Source: Actinobacteria bacterium OK074 (GTDB taxonomy: Bacteria > Actinomycetota > Actinomycetes > Streptomycetales > Streptomycetaceae). Taken from it: a stretch of DNA of 64,000 bases. Made by a program: the position numbers and the translations under genes. Of the stretch, positions 1 through 8,188 are shown piece by piece (position 1 is the first letter of the stretch; the number at the start of each line of letters is the position of its first letter). The DNA lies in NCBI GenBank assembly GCA_001298575.1, contig LJCV01000155.1, positions 1 to 64,000 of the forward strand, written 5' to 3'. The notes below the pieces were generated by a model. It worked only from the letters and a program-made list of their open reading frames with translations. It had not been told where the DNA came from and made no database searches.

Positions 1-639
1 ACCACCCCTCCCCCCCCCCCCGCCGCGCCCTCGGCCCCGCCCGCCCCCGCGCCCGGCGCCGGCAAGATCAACCTCGACAAGGGGCGCGTCAGCCTCCAGA
101 AGAACCAGACGGTGTCCCTGGTCAAGGGCGGCCGTCCGCTCCTCTCCCAGGTCAAGATGGGTCTCGGCTGGGAGCCCGCCTACCGCGGCAAGGACATCGA
201 CCTGGACGCGTCGGTCATCGCGTACGGCCCGCAGCGCAACCACATCGACAGCTGCTACTTCGGCCGGCTGTCCATCCTCAACGGCGCGATCAAGCACTCC
301 GGCGACAACCTCACGGGCGAGGGCGGCGGCGACGACGAGGTGATCGTCGTCGACCTCGGCCGTATCCCCCCGGAGGTCACCGGCCTGGTCTTCACCGTGA
401 ACTCCTTCACCGGCCAGAAGTTCACCGAGGTCGCCAAGGCATACTGCCGCCTCCTCGACGCCGCCACCGGCGAGGAACTGGTCCGCTTCGACCTCACCAA
501 CGCCGAAGCCCAGACCGGCGTCATGATGGCGAAACTCGTCCGGCAATTCTCCGGCGAATGGGACATGACCGCCATGGGCGACTTCGTCAAGTCCCGCACC
601 GTCAGAGGAATGGTGAAGCCCGCGGCACAGGCCCTGTAA
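1..639 (+). CDS. TerD family protein, 5' end missing (C-terminal TerD domain)
   Basis: The reading frame is open from base 1, so the gene starts before the window. The visible part opens with a Pro/Ala-rich linker (about 20 residues) and then one TerD domain running to the stop. Family hallmarks are a GLGWEP segment, a DIDLDASVIAY strand, an acidic GEGGGDDE loop typical of the Ca2+-binding site, and an FTVNSFTG strand. TerD proteins are soluble Ca2+-binding stress proteins, often abundant in Streptomyces; the exact role is not known. The Pro-rich linker suggests this is the last domain of a longer protein, perhaps with a second TerD or other domain upstream. A strong hairpin terminator follows the stop. 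Confidence 0.85.
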   Translation, partial: TTPPPPPAAPSAPPAPAPGAGKINLDKGRVSLQKNQTVSLVKGGRPLLSQVKMGLGWEPAYRGKDIDLDASVIAYGPQRNHIDSCYFGRLSILNGAIKHSGDNLTGEGGGDDEVIVVDLGRIPPEVTGLVFTVNSFTGQKFTEVAKAYCRLLDAATGEELVRFDLTNAEAQTGVMMAKLVRQFSGEWDMTAMGDFVKSRTVRGMVKPAAQAL

Positions 640-654
640 CCACCGGTCAGGTCT

Positions 655-691
655 GCCTGGGACCGCACCCGTCGGGGGTGCGGTCCCAGGC
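655..691 (+). terminator. Rho-independent-type terminator after the TerD gene
   Basis: A perfect 16-bp stem (655-670 with 676-691) closes a 5-nt loop, 16 nt after the TerD stop codon. There is no long T tract, which is common for Streptomyces terminators. Confidence 0.8.
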
Positions 692-732
692 AAACGGTCG
701 CCCCCCCCAAAAAATGACGCCGAAGGCGAATT

Positions 733-806
733 AGGGGCGCGGGACTGTGACATTGTGCGGCTCCGCCGCGCGGGCGCGAGCAACCCCCACCCCACCCGCA
801 CCCGCA
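733..806 (+). repeat. Dispersed intergenic repeat, copy A
   Basis: About 74 bp beginning AGGGGCGCG, containing GCGGCTCCGCCGCG and ending CCCGCACCCGCC. A second copy with the same order of blocks lies at 55151-55223. Both are intergenic and in the same orientation. The type resembles a family I recall as scattered through Streptomyces intergenic regions. Confidence 0.6.
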
Positions 807-849
807 CCCGCCAAACAACCCAAGCCCCCCGAACTACAAGGCGCCCCCG

Positions 850-1470
850 CTACCCCGCAGAGCGCAACCCTTCCGTCAGCAAAGCCAAATACCGCCGAAT
901 AAACTTCCCCCCGGCCATTTCCGCCGCCGAAGCCACCCCGTGCGCGAGCCGCAGCACCTCCACCGGCTCCACGTCCGCCCGGAGCGTCCCCTCCCCCTGC
1001 GCCGCCTCCACGAGCCGCGTCGCCGCCCCCCGCACGGACTTCCCGCACGCGGTCATCACCGCCGAGCTCCCGTCCGTGACCGCCGATCCCAGCAGCGCCT
1101 TCAGGCCCCGCAGCCGGATCGTCGCCTCGGTGAGTTCCACGAGCCACTCCACCAGCGCCTCGCCCGGTGGCAGCGTCGTCGCGATCTCGTCGGCCCGTGC
1201 CGCAATCGCGTCGATGTTGTCGACGTACACGGCCTCCAGCAGCGCCTGCCGCGTGGGGAAGTGCCGATACAGCGTCCCCGACCCGACCCCGGCCCGCTTG
1301 GCGATGTCGTCCAGCGACGCGTTCTCGCCGTACTCGGCGAAGGCGACCGCCGCCTCCTTGAGCAGCCGCTCGTAGTTGCGCCGCGCGTCGGCCCGCATCG
1401 GCTTGGGCTGCACGCTCACCCCCTCGCCTTCCTCCGCCCCCGCTCCGGCCCTCGCTCCCACCTGCGCCAT
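850..1470 (-). CDS. TetR family transcriptional regulator
   Basis: 206 aa. An N-terminal helix-turn-helix (about residues 30-75, including SLDDIAKRAGVGSGTLYRHF) is followed by a ligand-binding C-terminal domain. The ATG at 1470 has AAGGAG seven bases upstream. The gene is divergent from the MFS exporter at 1651, and the shared region holds two near-identical palindromes, so it most likely represses the exporter and itself. The inducer is unknown. Confidence 0.9.
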   Translation of the reverse strand: MAQVGARAGAGAEEGEGVSVQPKPMRADARRNYERLLKEAAVAFAEYGENASLDDIAKRAGVGSGTLYRHFPTRQALLEAVYVDNIDAIAARADEIATTLPPGEALVEWLVELTEATIRLRGLKALLGSAVTDGSSAVMTACGKSVRGAATRLVEAAQGEGTLRADVEPVEVLRLAHGVASAAEMAGGKFIRRYLALLTEGLRSAG

Positions 1471-1481
1471 TCACCCACTCC

Positions 1482-1510
1482 TTGCGAACCGGGGACAGTC
1501 TCCGTATCTT
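1482..1510 (+). promoter_or_regulatory. Promoter for the MFS gene (TTGCGA-N17-TATCTT), overlapping the tetR promoter
   Basis: TTGCGA at 1482-1487 and TATCTT at 1505-1510 are separated by exactly 17 bp. On the opposite strand TAAGAT (1511-1506) lies 17 bp from CTGTCT (1534-1529), so the two divergent promoters share their -10 bases. RNA polymerase could occupy only one at a time. Confidence 0.6.
1491..1503. promoter_or_regulatory. TetR operator 1
   Basis: GGGGACAGTCTCC, a 13-bp palindrome with one mismatch. It falls in the -35/-10 spacer of the MFS promoter. It matches operator 2 in reverse orientation. Confidence 0.65.
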
Positions 1511-1526
1511 ATGGCGAGAGCTAACC

Positions 1527-1539
1527 GGAGACAGTCCCC
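1527..1539. promoter_or_regulatory. TetR operator 2
   Basis: GGAGACAGTCCCC, a 13-bp palindrome with one mismatch, 36 bp centre to centre from operator 1. It covers the -35 region of the tetR promoter. Confidence 0.65.
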
Positions 1540-1650
1540 ACTTATCTCCGTGAGCAGTGAGCCGTGCGCGCTGCCCGTACGCCCTCTTCGTACGCCCCTT
1601 TTCCGGGCCGTACGCCTCCATTCAACCGGCACAGCAGACCGGGAGCACCC

Positions 1651-3147
1651 ATGCCGACCCCGTCCACACCCCTGCCCGGACCGGGAAACGGACCCGCATC
1701 CGCGTCCGTACCCGTCCCCATACCCTCGGGAGACCCGGCACCCGAAGCCGGGCCCCGTCCCCGTCTCGGCGCCGTGCTCATCGTCATCGTCACCGCCTAC
1801 CTGATGGTCGGGGTCGATTCGACGGTGGTCAATGTGGCCCTCCCCCGCATCCAGCAGGACCTGGACTTCACCCCCACCGGGCTCTCCTGGGTCCTCAACG
1901 CCTACACGCTCGCCTTCGGCGGTCTGCTGCTGCTCGGCGGGCGGGTGGGGGACATCGCGGGACGGCGGCGGACCCTGACCGCCGGGGTCCTCGTCTTCGC
2001 CGTCGCCTCCCTGCTCGGTGGCCTGGCCGGGGACGGCGGGCTGCTGCTCGCGGCCCGCGCGGCGCAGGGGCTCGGCTCCGCGCTCATCGCGCCCAACACC
2101 CTCGCCCTGCTGACGACCAACTTCCCGGAGGGGCCCCGCCGGCACCACGCCCTCGGCGTCTACGCCACGATGGGCACCATCGGCGCCTCCCTCGGTCTGG
2201 TCCTCGGCGGCATGCTCACCGACTGGGCGTCCTGGCGCTGGGCCCTGCTGATCAACGTGCCCATCGGCGCCGTCGTGGCCCTCGCGCTGCCCCGGGTCGT
2301 GGCCGAACCGCCGCGCCACGCGGGCCACTTCGACGCGGCCGGGGCGCTGACCGGCACCCTCGGGATGAGTTCGCTCGTGTACGCCTTCATCCGCGTCTCG
2401 CAAAACGGCTGGACGGATGCGCGGTCCCTGCTGGGCTTCAGCGCGGCGGCGGCCCTGCTCGCCGGGTTCACGATCGTCGAGTCCCGGGCCGTCCAGCCGA
2501 TCATGCCGTTGCGGCTGTTCGCCGACCGGAACCGGGCCGGGGCCTACGCGGGCGTCCTGCTGGTGCCCGCGGGCATGTTCGGCGCGTTCTACTTCCTCAC
2601 GCTCATCTCCCAACAGGTGCTGGGATACAGCCCGTTGCGCGCCGGGATCGCCTTCCTGCCGATGACCCTGATGGCCGTGCTGACCCTGCGTTTCGTGCCT
2701 CGGCTCGTCCAACGGCACGGCCCCAAGCCGCTGTTGGTCACCGGTACGACGCTTCTCGCGCTGGCGGGCGGCTGGTTGTGGCGGCTCGACCCCGGCGACG
2801 GGTACGCCTCGGGCCTGCTCGGTCCGCTCGTGCTGGTGGGGCTGGGCATCGGGATGTGCATGATGCCGCTCAACGCGACGATCCTCACGGCCGTCACCCC
2901 GCGCGACGCGGGCTCCGCCTCGGGGCTGCTCCAGACCCTCCAGTGGCTCGGCGGCACGCTCGGGCTCTCCGTCCTGGTCACGGTGTTCGGCACCGCGACC
3001 CGGCACGCGACGGGGCCCGGGGCGACGGTGCTGGTCGACGGCTCGGCCCGCGCGTTCGGCGTGGGCGCGCTGATCGCGCTGGCGGCCCTGCTGGTGACGG
3101 CGTTCGCCATCACCGGCAGGAAGCCCGCGCCCGCTTCGGCCAGTTGA
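1651..3147 (+). CDS. MFS transporter, DHA2-type drug exporter
   Basis: 498 aa from the ATG at 1651, which has GGGAG five bases upstream; an in-frame GTG at 1564 lacks a comparable site. The protein is hydrophobic throughout with about 14 membrane segments. It carries the MFS motif A loop GGRVGDIAGRRRTL near residue 96 and the DHA2-type GVDSTVVNVALP helix near the start. Family members extrude drugs by proton antiport. The divergent TetR gene and operators point to substrate-induced expression. The substrate cannot be read from the sequence. Confidence 0.88.
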   Translation: MPTPSTPLPGPGNGPASASVPVPIPSGDPAPEAGPRPRLGAVLIVIVTAYLMVGVDSTVVNVALPRIQQDLDFTPTGLSWVLNAYTLAFGGLLLLGGRVGDIAGRRRTLTAGVLVFAVASLLGGLAGDGGLLLAARAAQGLGSALIAPNTLALLTTNFPEGPRRHHALGVYATMGTIGASLGLVLGGMLTDWASWRWALLINVPIGAVVALALPRVVAEPPRHAGHFDAAGALTGTLGMSSLVYAFIRVSQNGWTDARSLLGFSAAAALLAGFTIVESRAVQPIMPLRLFADRNRAGAYAGVLLVPAGMFGAFYFLTLISQQVLGYSPLRAGIAFLPMTLMAVLTLRFVPRLVQRHGPKPLLVTGTTLLALAGGWLWRLDPGDGYASGLLGPLVLVGLGIGMCMMPLNATILTAVTPRDAGSASGLLQTLQWLGGTLGLSVLVTVFGTATRHATGPGATVLVDGSARAFGVGALIALAALLVTAFAITGRKPAPASAS

Positions 3148-3160
3148 ACCCCAACTCCCG

Positions 3161-4177
3161 CTAGAACAGCGCGCTGTACGCGTTCAGCGCCGGCTGTCCG
3201 CCGAGGTGGGCGTAGAGCACCGTCGCGTCCCGGGCGATCTCACCGCGGGAGACGAGGTCGATCATCCCGGCCATGGACTTGCCCTCGTAGACGGGGTCGG
3301 TGACCATCCCCTCGGTGCGGGCGGCGAGCCGCATCGCCTCCAGGGTCGTCTCGTCCGGGATGCCGTACGTACCGGCGTGGTAGCGCTCGTCGAGTTCGAC
3401 GTCGGCCTCGGTCAACTCCCGCTTGACGCCGATGAGTTCGCCCGTGCCCTGGGCGATCCGGGCGATCTGGGTGCGGGTGCGGGCGGGCGCCGCCGACGCG
3501 TCGACGCCGAGGACGCGGCGCGGCCGTCCGCCCGCCTCCTCCAGCGCGGCGAACCCGGCGACCATGCCCGCCTGGGTCGAGCCGGTCACCGAGCACACCA
3601 CGACCGTGTCGAAGAAGACGCCCAACTCCCGCTCCTGCTCGGCGACTTCGTATGCCCATCCGGCGAAGCCGAGGCCGCCGAGCGGGTGGTCGGAGGCCCC
3701 GGCCGGGATGGCGTACGGCTTGCCGCCCGACTCCTCGACCTCCCGCAGCGCCTGCTCCCAGCTCTCCTTGAACCCGATCCCGAACCCGGCCTTCACCAGC
3801 CGTACGTCGGCGCCGGCCAGTCGGCTGATCAGGATGTTGCCGACCTTGTCGTAGACGGCGTCGGGCCACTCCACCCAACTCTCCTGCACCAGCACGCACT
3901 TGAGCCCGGCGCGGGCGGCCACCGCGGCGACCTGGCGGGTGTGGTTGGACTGCACGCCGCCGATGGAGACGAGGGTGTCGCAGCCCTTGGCGAGGGCGTC
4001 GGCGACCAGGTACTCCAGCTTGCGCGTCTTGTTGCCGCCGTACGCGACACCGGAGTTGCAGTCCTCCCGCTTGGCCCACAGGGCGGCGCCGCCGAGGTGT
4101 TCGGTGAGCCGGGTCAGCGGGTGCACGGGCGAGGGACCGAAGAGCAGGGGGTAACGCTCGTACGAGGCAAGGGACAT
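3161..4177 (-). CDS. acdS: 1-aminocyclopropane-1-carboxylate (ACC) deaminase
   Basis: 338 aa, the usual family length. This cytoplasmic PLP enzyme cleaves ACC, the plant ethylene precursor, to 2-oxobutyrate and ammonia. The PLP lysine is K50 in GGNKTRK and the SNH motif is at S77. Y297-E298 (DPVYEGKS) and L325 (YAHLGG) correspond to the Tyr/Glu and Leu residues that separate true ACC deaminases from D-cysteine desulfhydrases. AGGAGG sits six bases before the ATG. It lies 63 bp downstream of a GntR regulator on the same strand, so the two probably form an operon. Confidence 0.93.
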   Translation of the reverse strand: MSLASYERYPLLFGPSPVHPLTRLTEHLGGAALWAKREDCNSGVAYGGNKTRKLEYLVADALAKGCDTLVSIGGVQSNHTRQVAAVAARAGLKCVLVQESWVEWPDAVYDKVGNILISRLAGADVRLVKAGFGIGFKESWEQALREVEESGGKPYAIPAGASDHPLGGLGFAGWAYEVAEQERELGVFFDTVVVCSVTGSTQAGMVAGFAALEEAGGRPRRVLGVDASAAPARTRTQIARIAQGTGELIGVKRELTEADVELDERYHAGTYGIPDETTLEAMRLAARTEGMVTDPVYEGKSMAGMIDLVSRGEIARDATVLYAHLGGQPALNAYSALF

Positions 4178-4240
4178 GAGAGACCTCCTGGGGGGGAGCC
4201 GGGGAGCCGGAGAAGGAGTTGCGGGAGGGCGGGCGTGCCG

Positions 4241-4888
4241 TCAGTCGGTGTCGGCGAGTTCTTCCAGTGCGCGCCAGATCTCCGCCGTGACGCGGACCGC
4301 TCCGTCCACGTCACCGGCGGCGCAGGTGTCGATCAGCCGCTCGTGCAGCCCGGCGGAACGGCAGTTGCCGCCCTCGCCGAAGCGCCTGCGTTCGAGGCGG
4401 CGGATGAGCGGGGTGTAGCGGGCGACGGTGGCGGCGGCGGCACGGTTGTCGCTCACCCGGACCAGGACGTCGTGGAGTTCGTCGTCGGCGCGCAGCGCGG
4501 TGTCCACGTCACCGGCGTGCACGGCGGCGGCGAAACGGGAGTTGGCCTGCCGCATGGCCTCGACGTCCGCCGGGCGCAGCCGGGGCACCGCGACCCGGGC
4601 GGCGAGTTCGTGCATGGCGCCGACCACGGCGGCGGCGTCCCGTACCTCGGCGGCGACCAGCGGGGTGACCCGGGTGTAGCTCTGCGGTTTGGATTCGAGC
4701 AACCCCTCGTCGACGAGCCGGGTGAACGCCGCGCGCACCGGCGCCCGGGACAGCCCGAGCCGCTCGGCCAGCTCGCCGTCGCGCACCGCCGCGCCCGGTG
4801 CGAGGTCACCGGCCACGATGGCGTCCCGTATCGCCTCGTACGCGTGGTCCCTGAGCAGGGTCCGCGGCACGGGTCGTATCGCCTCCAT
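4241..4888 (-). CDS. GntR family regulator, FadR/FCD subfamily
   Basis: 215 aa. A winged helix (about residues 12-75, with ELAERLGLSRAPVRAAF) precedes an all-helical FCD domain with the Asp/His residues typical of its metal site (ADDELHD, GLHERLI). It is the first gene of the acdS operon and so the likely regulator of ACC use. No Shine-Dalgarno site precedes the ATG; TAACAT lies 8 nt upstream, so the transcript is probably leaderless. A perfect palindrome abuts the start codon, which suggests autoregulation. Confidence 0.87.
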   Translation of the reverse strand: MEAIRPVPRTLLRDHAYEAIRDAIVAGDLAPGAAVRDGELAERLGLSRAPVRAAFTRLVDEGLLESKPQSYTRVTPLVAAEVRDAAAVVGAMHELAARVAVPRLRPADVEAMRQANSRFAAAVHAGDVDTALRADDELHDVLVRVSDNRAAAATVARYTPLIRRLERRRFGEGGNCRSAGLHERLIDTCAAGDVDGAVRVTAEIWRALEELADTD

Positions 4889-4913
4889 GAACTGAAATGT
4901 TAGATGTCAGTTC
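4889..4913. promoter_or_regulatory. Operator overlapping the gntR-acdS promoter
   Basis: GAACTGA at 4889-4895 and TCAGTTC at 4907-4913 are perfect inverted repeats with an 11-bp spacer. The -10 hexamer TAACAT of the minus-strand promoter lies inside. The site touches the start codon of the GntR gene, so bound repressor would block initiation. Confidence 0.6.
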
Positions 4914-4936
4914 CGAACCGCACATCCGAGGCGGGG

Positions 4937-6400
4937 TCAGCGTTGCTGGCGCTTCCAGGGGCCGGTGATCGCGAGCATGATGCCCGGCGTCTGGATGTTC
5001 GCGAACAGGGTCCGGCCGTCCGGCGAGAAGGTGACGCCCGTGAACTCGCTGTATTCGGGCTTCTCTTCGCTGCCGATGTTGAGTTCGTTGCGGGCGATGG
5101 GGTATGTGCGACCGCTGTCGGTCGCGCCGAACAGGTGCTGGATGCCCTCGCCGTCCTCGGCGATGACCAGGCCGCCGTACGGGGAGACGGTGATGTTGTC
5201 GGGGCCGTCGAAGGCGCCGTCGACGGACGGGTCGGGGTTGACGCCGATGAGGACCTTCAGCGTCAGGGTGCGGCGCTTGGGGTCGTAGAACCAGACGGCG
5301 CCGTCGTGCTGGACGGGGCTCTCCGTGCGGGCGTACGAGGAGACGATGTACGCGCCGCCGTCGCCCCACCACATGCCCTCCAGCTTGCGGGCGCGGGTGA
5401 TCTCACCGGCGGCGAACTGCTTGCGCACGGAGGTGGTCCTGGCGTCGCGGTCGGGTACGTCGATCCAGTCGACGCCGTACACCGTGCCGGTCTTCGTCGC
5501 GCGGGAGAGGTCGTCGACGAACCGGCCGCCGGAGTCGAAGCACTTGAACGCCTGGAGGGTGCCGGCGTCGTCGGCGAGGGTGCGCAGCCTGCCGCGGCCG
5601 TGCTCGAAGCCCTTGGGCGGAGTCCAGCGGTACAGCAGGCCGTTGGGGGTGGCGGCGTCCTCGGTGAGGTAGAGGTGGCCGCGCTTGGGGTCGACGACGA
5701 CGGCCTCGTGCGCGTAACGGCCAAGTGCCTTGATCGGCTTGGGGTTCCGGTTGGCGCGGCGGTCCTCGGGGTCGACCTCGAAGACGTAACCGTGGTCCTT
5801 GGTGAAGCCGTTGGTGCCGGTCTTGTCCTCGGTCTCCTCGCAGGTCAGCCAGGTGCCCCAAGGGGTGTTGCCGCCCGCGCAGTTGGTGGCGGTGCCCGCG
5901 ATGCCGACCCATTCGGCGACCTGACCGCCGGGGCGGACCTCGACGACCGTGCAGCCGCCGGCCGCGGCGGGGTCGTAGACCAGGCCCTCGGTGAGCGGCA
6001 CCGGGTGGGGCCACTGGGCGCGGGGGCCGGCCAGTTCGTGGTTGTTGACCAGGAGCGTGGTGCCGCGCGGCCCGTCGAAGGTGGACGTGCCGTCATGGTT
6101 GGACGGCGTGAACTCGCCCGATTCCAGCTTGGTTTTGCCGCTGTAGGTGATGACGCGGTACGCGAACCCGGCGGGCAGCGCGAGCAGGCCCTTGGGGTCG
6201 GGGAGCAGCGGGCCGTAGCCGACGCCGCCGTGCCCGTGCGCCGCGGTCGCCTCCGCGCCGCCGGTGCCGGCGTCGGTGCTCTCGTCGGTCGCGGCAAGGG
6301 CGTTCGGGGCGGTCGCGAGGGCGCCGACGCTGCCGGCCAGCGCGATGCCGGCACCGGTGAGCGCGGAGCTTCTGGTGAAGTCCCTGCGGGTGAGCGACAT
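4937..6400 (-). CDS. PhoX family (DUF839) alkaline phosphatase, Tat-exported
   Basis: 487 aa from the ATG at 6400, with AGGAG five bases upstream. The N-terminus carries a Tat signal: TRRDFTRS with the twin Arg at residues 5-6, a hydrophobic stretch, and an Ala-rich cleavage region near residue 37. The mature part has family segments such as TLLVNNHE, TWLTCEE and DGPDNI. PhoX enzymes are Ca2+/Fe3+ phosphatases acting outside the membrane to release phosphate from organic esters. A PHO-box-like direct repeat lies about 85-100 bp upstream, fitting phosphate control. Confidence 0.88.
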   Translation of the reverse strand: MSLTRRDFTRSSALTGAGIALAGSVGALATAPNALAATDESTDAGTGGAEATAAHGHGGVGYGPLLPDPKGLLALPAGFAYRVITYSGKTKLESGEFTPSNHDGTSTFDGPRGTTLLVNNHELAGPRAQWPHPVPLTEGLVYDPAAAGGCTVVEVRPGGQVAEWVGIAGTATNCAGGNTPWGTWLTCEETEDKTGTNGFTKDHGYVFEVDPEDRRANRNPKPIKALGRYAHEAVVVDPKRGHLYLTEDAATPNGLLYRWTPPKGFEHGRGRLRTLADDAGTLQAFKCFDSGGRFVDDLSRATKTGTVYGVDWIDVPDRDARTTSVRKQFAAGEITRARKLEGMWWGDGGAYIVSSYARTESPVQHDGAVWFYDPKRRTLTLKVLIGVNPDPSVDGAFDGPDNITVSPYGGLVIAEDGEGIQHLFGATDSGRTYPIARNELNIGSEEKPEYSEFTGVTFSPDGRTLFANIQTPGIMLAITGPWKRQQR

Positions 6401-6484
6401 GCTGTCTCCTGTGGCGGTGGGGTGACCGTGCGGTGCGGTGACCGTGGAGGGTGGCGGCTGCGGCGCCACGATGGCGCCGCAGCT

Positions 6485-6500
6485 TGAACGACAGCTGAAC
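6485..6500 (-). promoter_or_regulatory. Putative PHO box (PhoP site)
   Basis: On the minus strand GTTCA occurs twice with an 11-bp period (6500-6496 and 6489-6485). This is the 11-bp direct-repeat unit pattern of Streptomyces PhoP sites, and the downstream gene encodes a PhoX phosphatase. Only two units are visible and the last six bases of each unit match poorly. Confidence 0.5.
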
Positions 6501-6579
6501 GGCGGGCGACTACACGCCCCCAAGTTCCATGAATCCGCAATCCTCCGACCACGGAACCCAAAAGTCACCACCGCCGGAA

Positions 6580-6624
6580 CGGCCGGCTCGACGGCGCCTC
6601 CGGCAGGACGGCCGGTTCGACGGC
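6580..6624. repeat. Short direct repeat between the phoX-like gene and the next gene
   Basis: CGGCCGGCTCGACGGC (6580-6595) recurs at 6609-6624 with one mismatch. It sits between two genes on the minus strand; no function is evident. Confidence 0.4.
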
Positions 6625-6664
6625 AACGGTCCCGCCCACCAACCGCGGTCTACCCCAGCACCCC

Positions 6665-8188
6665 TCAACTCCCTTGCTGTGACCGCGCCTTGAACGCCGC
6701 CTTCCGTGCTTCCTTCGCGACCCGCTTGTCCGGGTGGAGGCGCCCCATCGCCTCCAGCACGTCCGGCGTGGCGGGGTGGTCGACCCGCCAGGCGGTGCTG
6801 AAGAAACCGCTGTGCTGGGCGGCCAACCCCTCGACCAGGGACTGGAGTTCCGCCGAGTTGCCCTCCGCCGCGAGCTGCGCGGCCACCGTGTCGATGGTCA
6901 GCCAGAAGATCATCGACTCCGGCGGCGCGGGCACGTCCGTGGCGCCCCGCTCCGCGAGCCAGACCCGGGCGAGGCCGCCCAGTTCCGCGTCGTCCAGCAC
7001 CTCCCGCAACGCGGGCTCCGCCTCCGTACCGACCAGGGACAGCGCCTGCTGGCAGCGCAGCCTGCGCAGCGGGGCGCCCGCGTCCGCGCCCCGGGCCGCC
7101 GCCAGCAACTCCCGTGCCGCGGCGAGGGGTTCGCGGCGGGCCAGCCACTGCTCGGTCTCGGCCCGCGCCGCCCCCTGCGGGAACGTCGCCGTGCCGTCGA
7201 GCAGCGCGTCGGCGCCCTTGTCGGCCAGTTCACCGACCGCCGGTGCCGCGAACCCTGCCTCCAGCAGCCGCGCCCGTACGCCGTAGACGCCGAGCGGGGT
7301 CAGCCGGACCATGCCGTACCGGGTGACGTCCGTCTCGTCGACGCCCGCCGAACCCGAACCCGAACCCGAAGCCGAACCCGACGCACCCGCCGTCGCCCCC
7401 GCCCCCGTCAACGGCTGTGCCGGGTCCTCCTCCGGATCGGCCATCAGCGCCTCGTCCACCGGCTGGTACTCGACCAGCCCGACCGGTTCGAGGAGCCGGA
7501 ACTGGTCGTCGAGGCGCATCATCGCGTCGGAGACCTGTTCGAGTACGTCGTTGGTGGGCTCCCCCATGTCGTCGGGGACGATCATCGACGCGGCGAGCGC
7601 GGGCAGCGGCACCGGACCCTCGCGCGGACCGTCCTCGCCCGCCGTGAGGAGGTACAGGTTGCCGAGGACGCCGTCGAGGAACTCGGCCTCGTCCTCCGGG
7701 TCCCAGTCGAGCTGCGAGAAGTCGACCTCGCCGCCCTCGTCCATCGCCCCGACCAGGTCGTCCAGATCGGGCACGCTCGCGTCCGCGAGGACCGTCTCCA
7801 GCGCGCCGAGCCAGACGCCGAGCACGTCCTGGGGGCTGCCGGAGGTGAGCAGCGCGAGGTCGGGGCCGGTGGTGACGGTGCCCTCGTCCTCGTCGACGAC
7901 GGTGACGAGCCCGGTGTCGACGGCCACCCGCCACGCCTCGCTCGCGAACACGACGGCGTCCCCGTCGTCCCCGGCCTCACCGGCGTTCGCGCCGACAAGT
8001 CCCAGCACCTCGGCCGCGGCCGGCAACTGCTCCTCGACGAGGTCGCCCCCCGCGTCCACGCGGGTGTCGGGCCCGGCCCAGCGGGCGAGCCGCGCGGCGC
8101 GCGCGAGCACCGGTGTGGCGAGCGCGTCCCGCGCGAGCTCCGCTTCGGAGTACAGCCGAACCGGCGGCAGGGGGGAGCTGTCTGACAT
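6665..8188 (-). CDS. Conserved hypothetical protein, 507 aa
   Basis: I do not recognise a named family. The protein is soluble and acidic. Residues around 140-165 are rich in Asp/Glu, and a Ser/Gly/Ala linker lies near residue 270-285. The segment GMVRLTPLGVYGVRARLLEAG resembles the end of a winged helix, and the C-terminal third has helical pairs that look like HEAT repeats. AAGGAG precedes the ATG by nine bases. It is divergent from the secreted nuclease gene. It may be a regulator or scaffold; that is only a guess. Confidence 0.7.
   Translation of the reverse strand: MSDSSPLPPVRLYSEAELARDALATPVLARAARLARWAGPDTRVDAGGDLVEEQLPAAAEVLGLVGANAGEAGDDGDAVVFASEAWRVAVDTGLVTVVDEDEGTVTTGPDLALLTSGSPQDVLGVWLGALETVLADASVPDLDDLVGAMDEGGEVDFSQLDWDPEDEAEFLDGVLGNLYLLTAGEDGPREGPVPLPALAASMIVPDDMGEPTNDVLEQVSDAMMRLDDQFRLLEPVGLVEYQPVDEALMADPEEDPAQPLTGAGATAGASGSASGSGSGSAGVDETDVTRYGMVRLTPLGVYGVRARLLEAGFAAPAVGELADKGADALLDGTATFPQGAARAETEQWLARREPLAAARELLAAARGADAGAPLRRLRCQQALSLVGTEAEPALREVLDDAELGGLARVWLAERGATDVPAPPESMIFWLTIDTVAAQLAAEGNSAELQSLVEGLAAQHSGFFSTAWRVDHPATPDVLEAMGRLHPDKRVAKEARKAAFKARSQQGS

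Noticed and set aside
1471..3006. Long minus-strand open frame opposite the MFS gene
   Set aside because: Low-complexity Arg/Gly/Glu translation opposite a clear MFS protein; typical GC-rich shadow frame.
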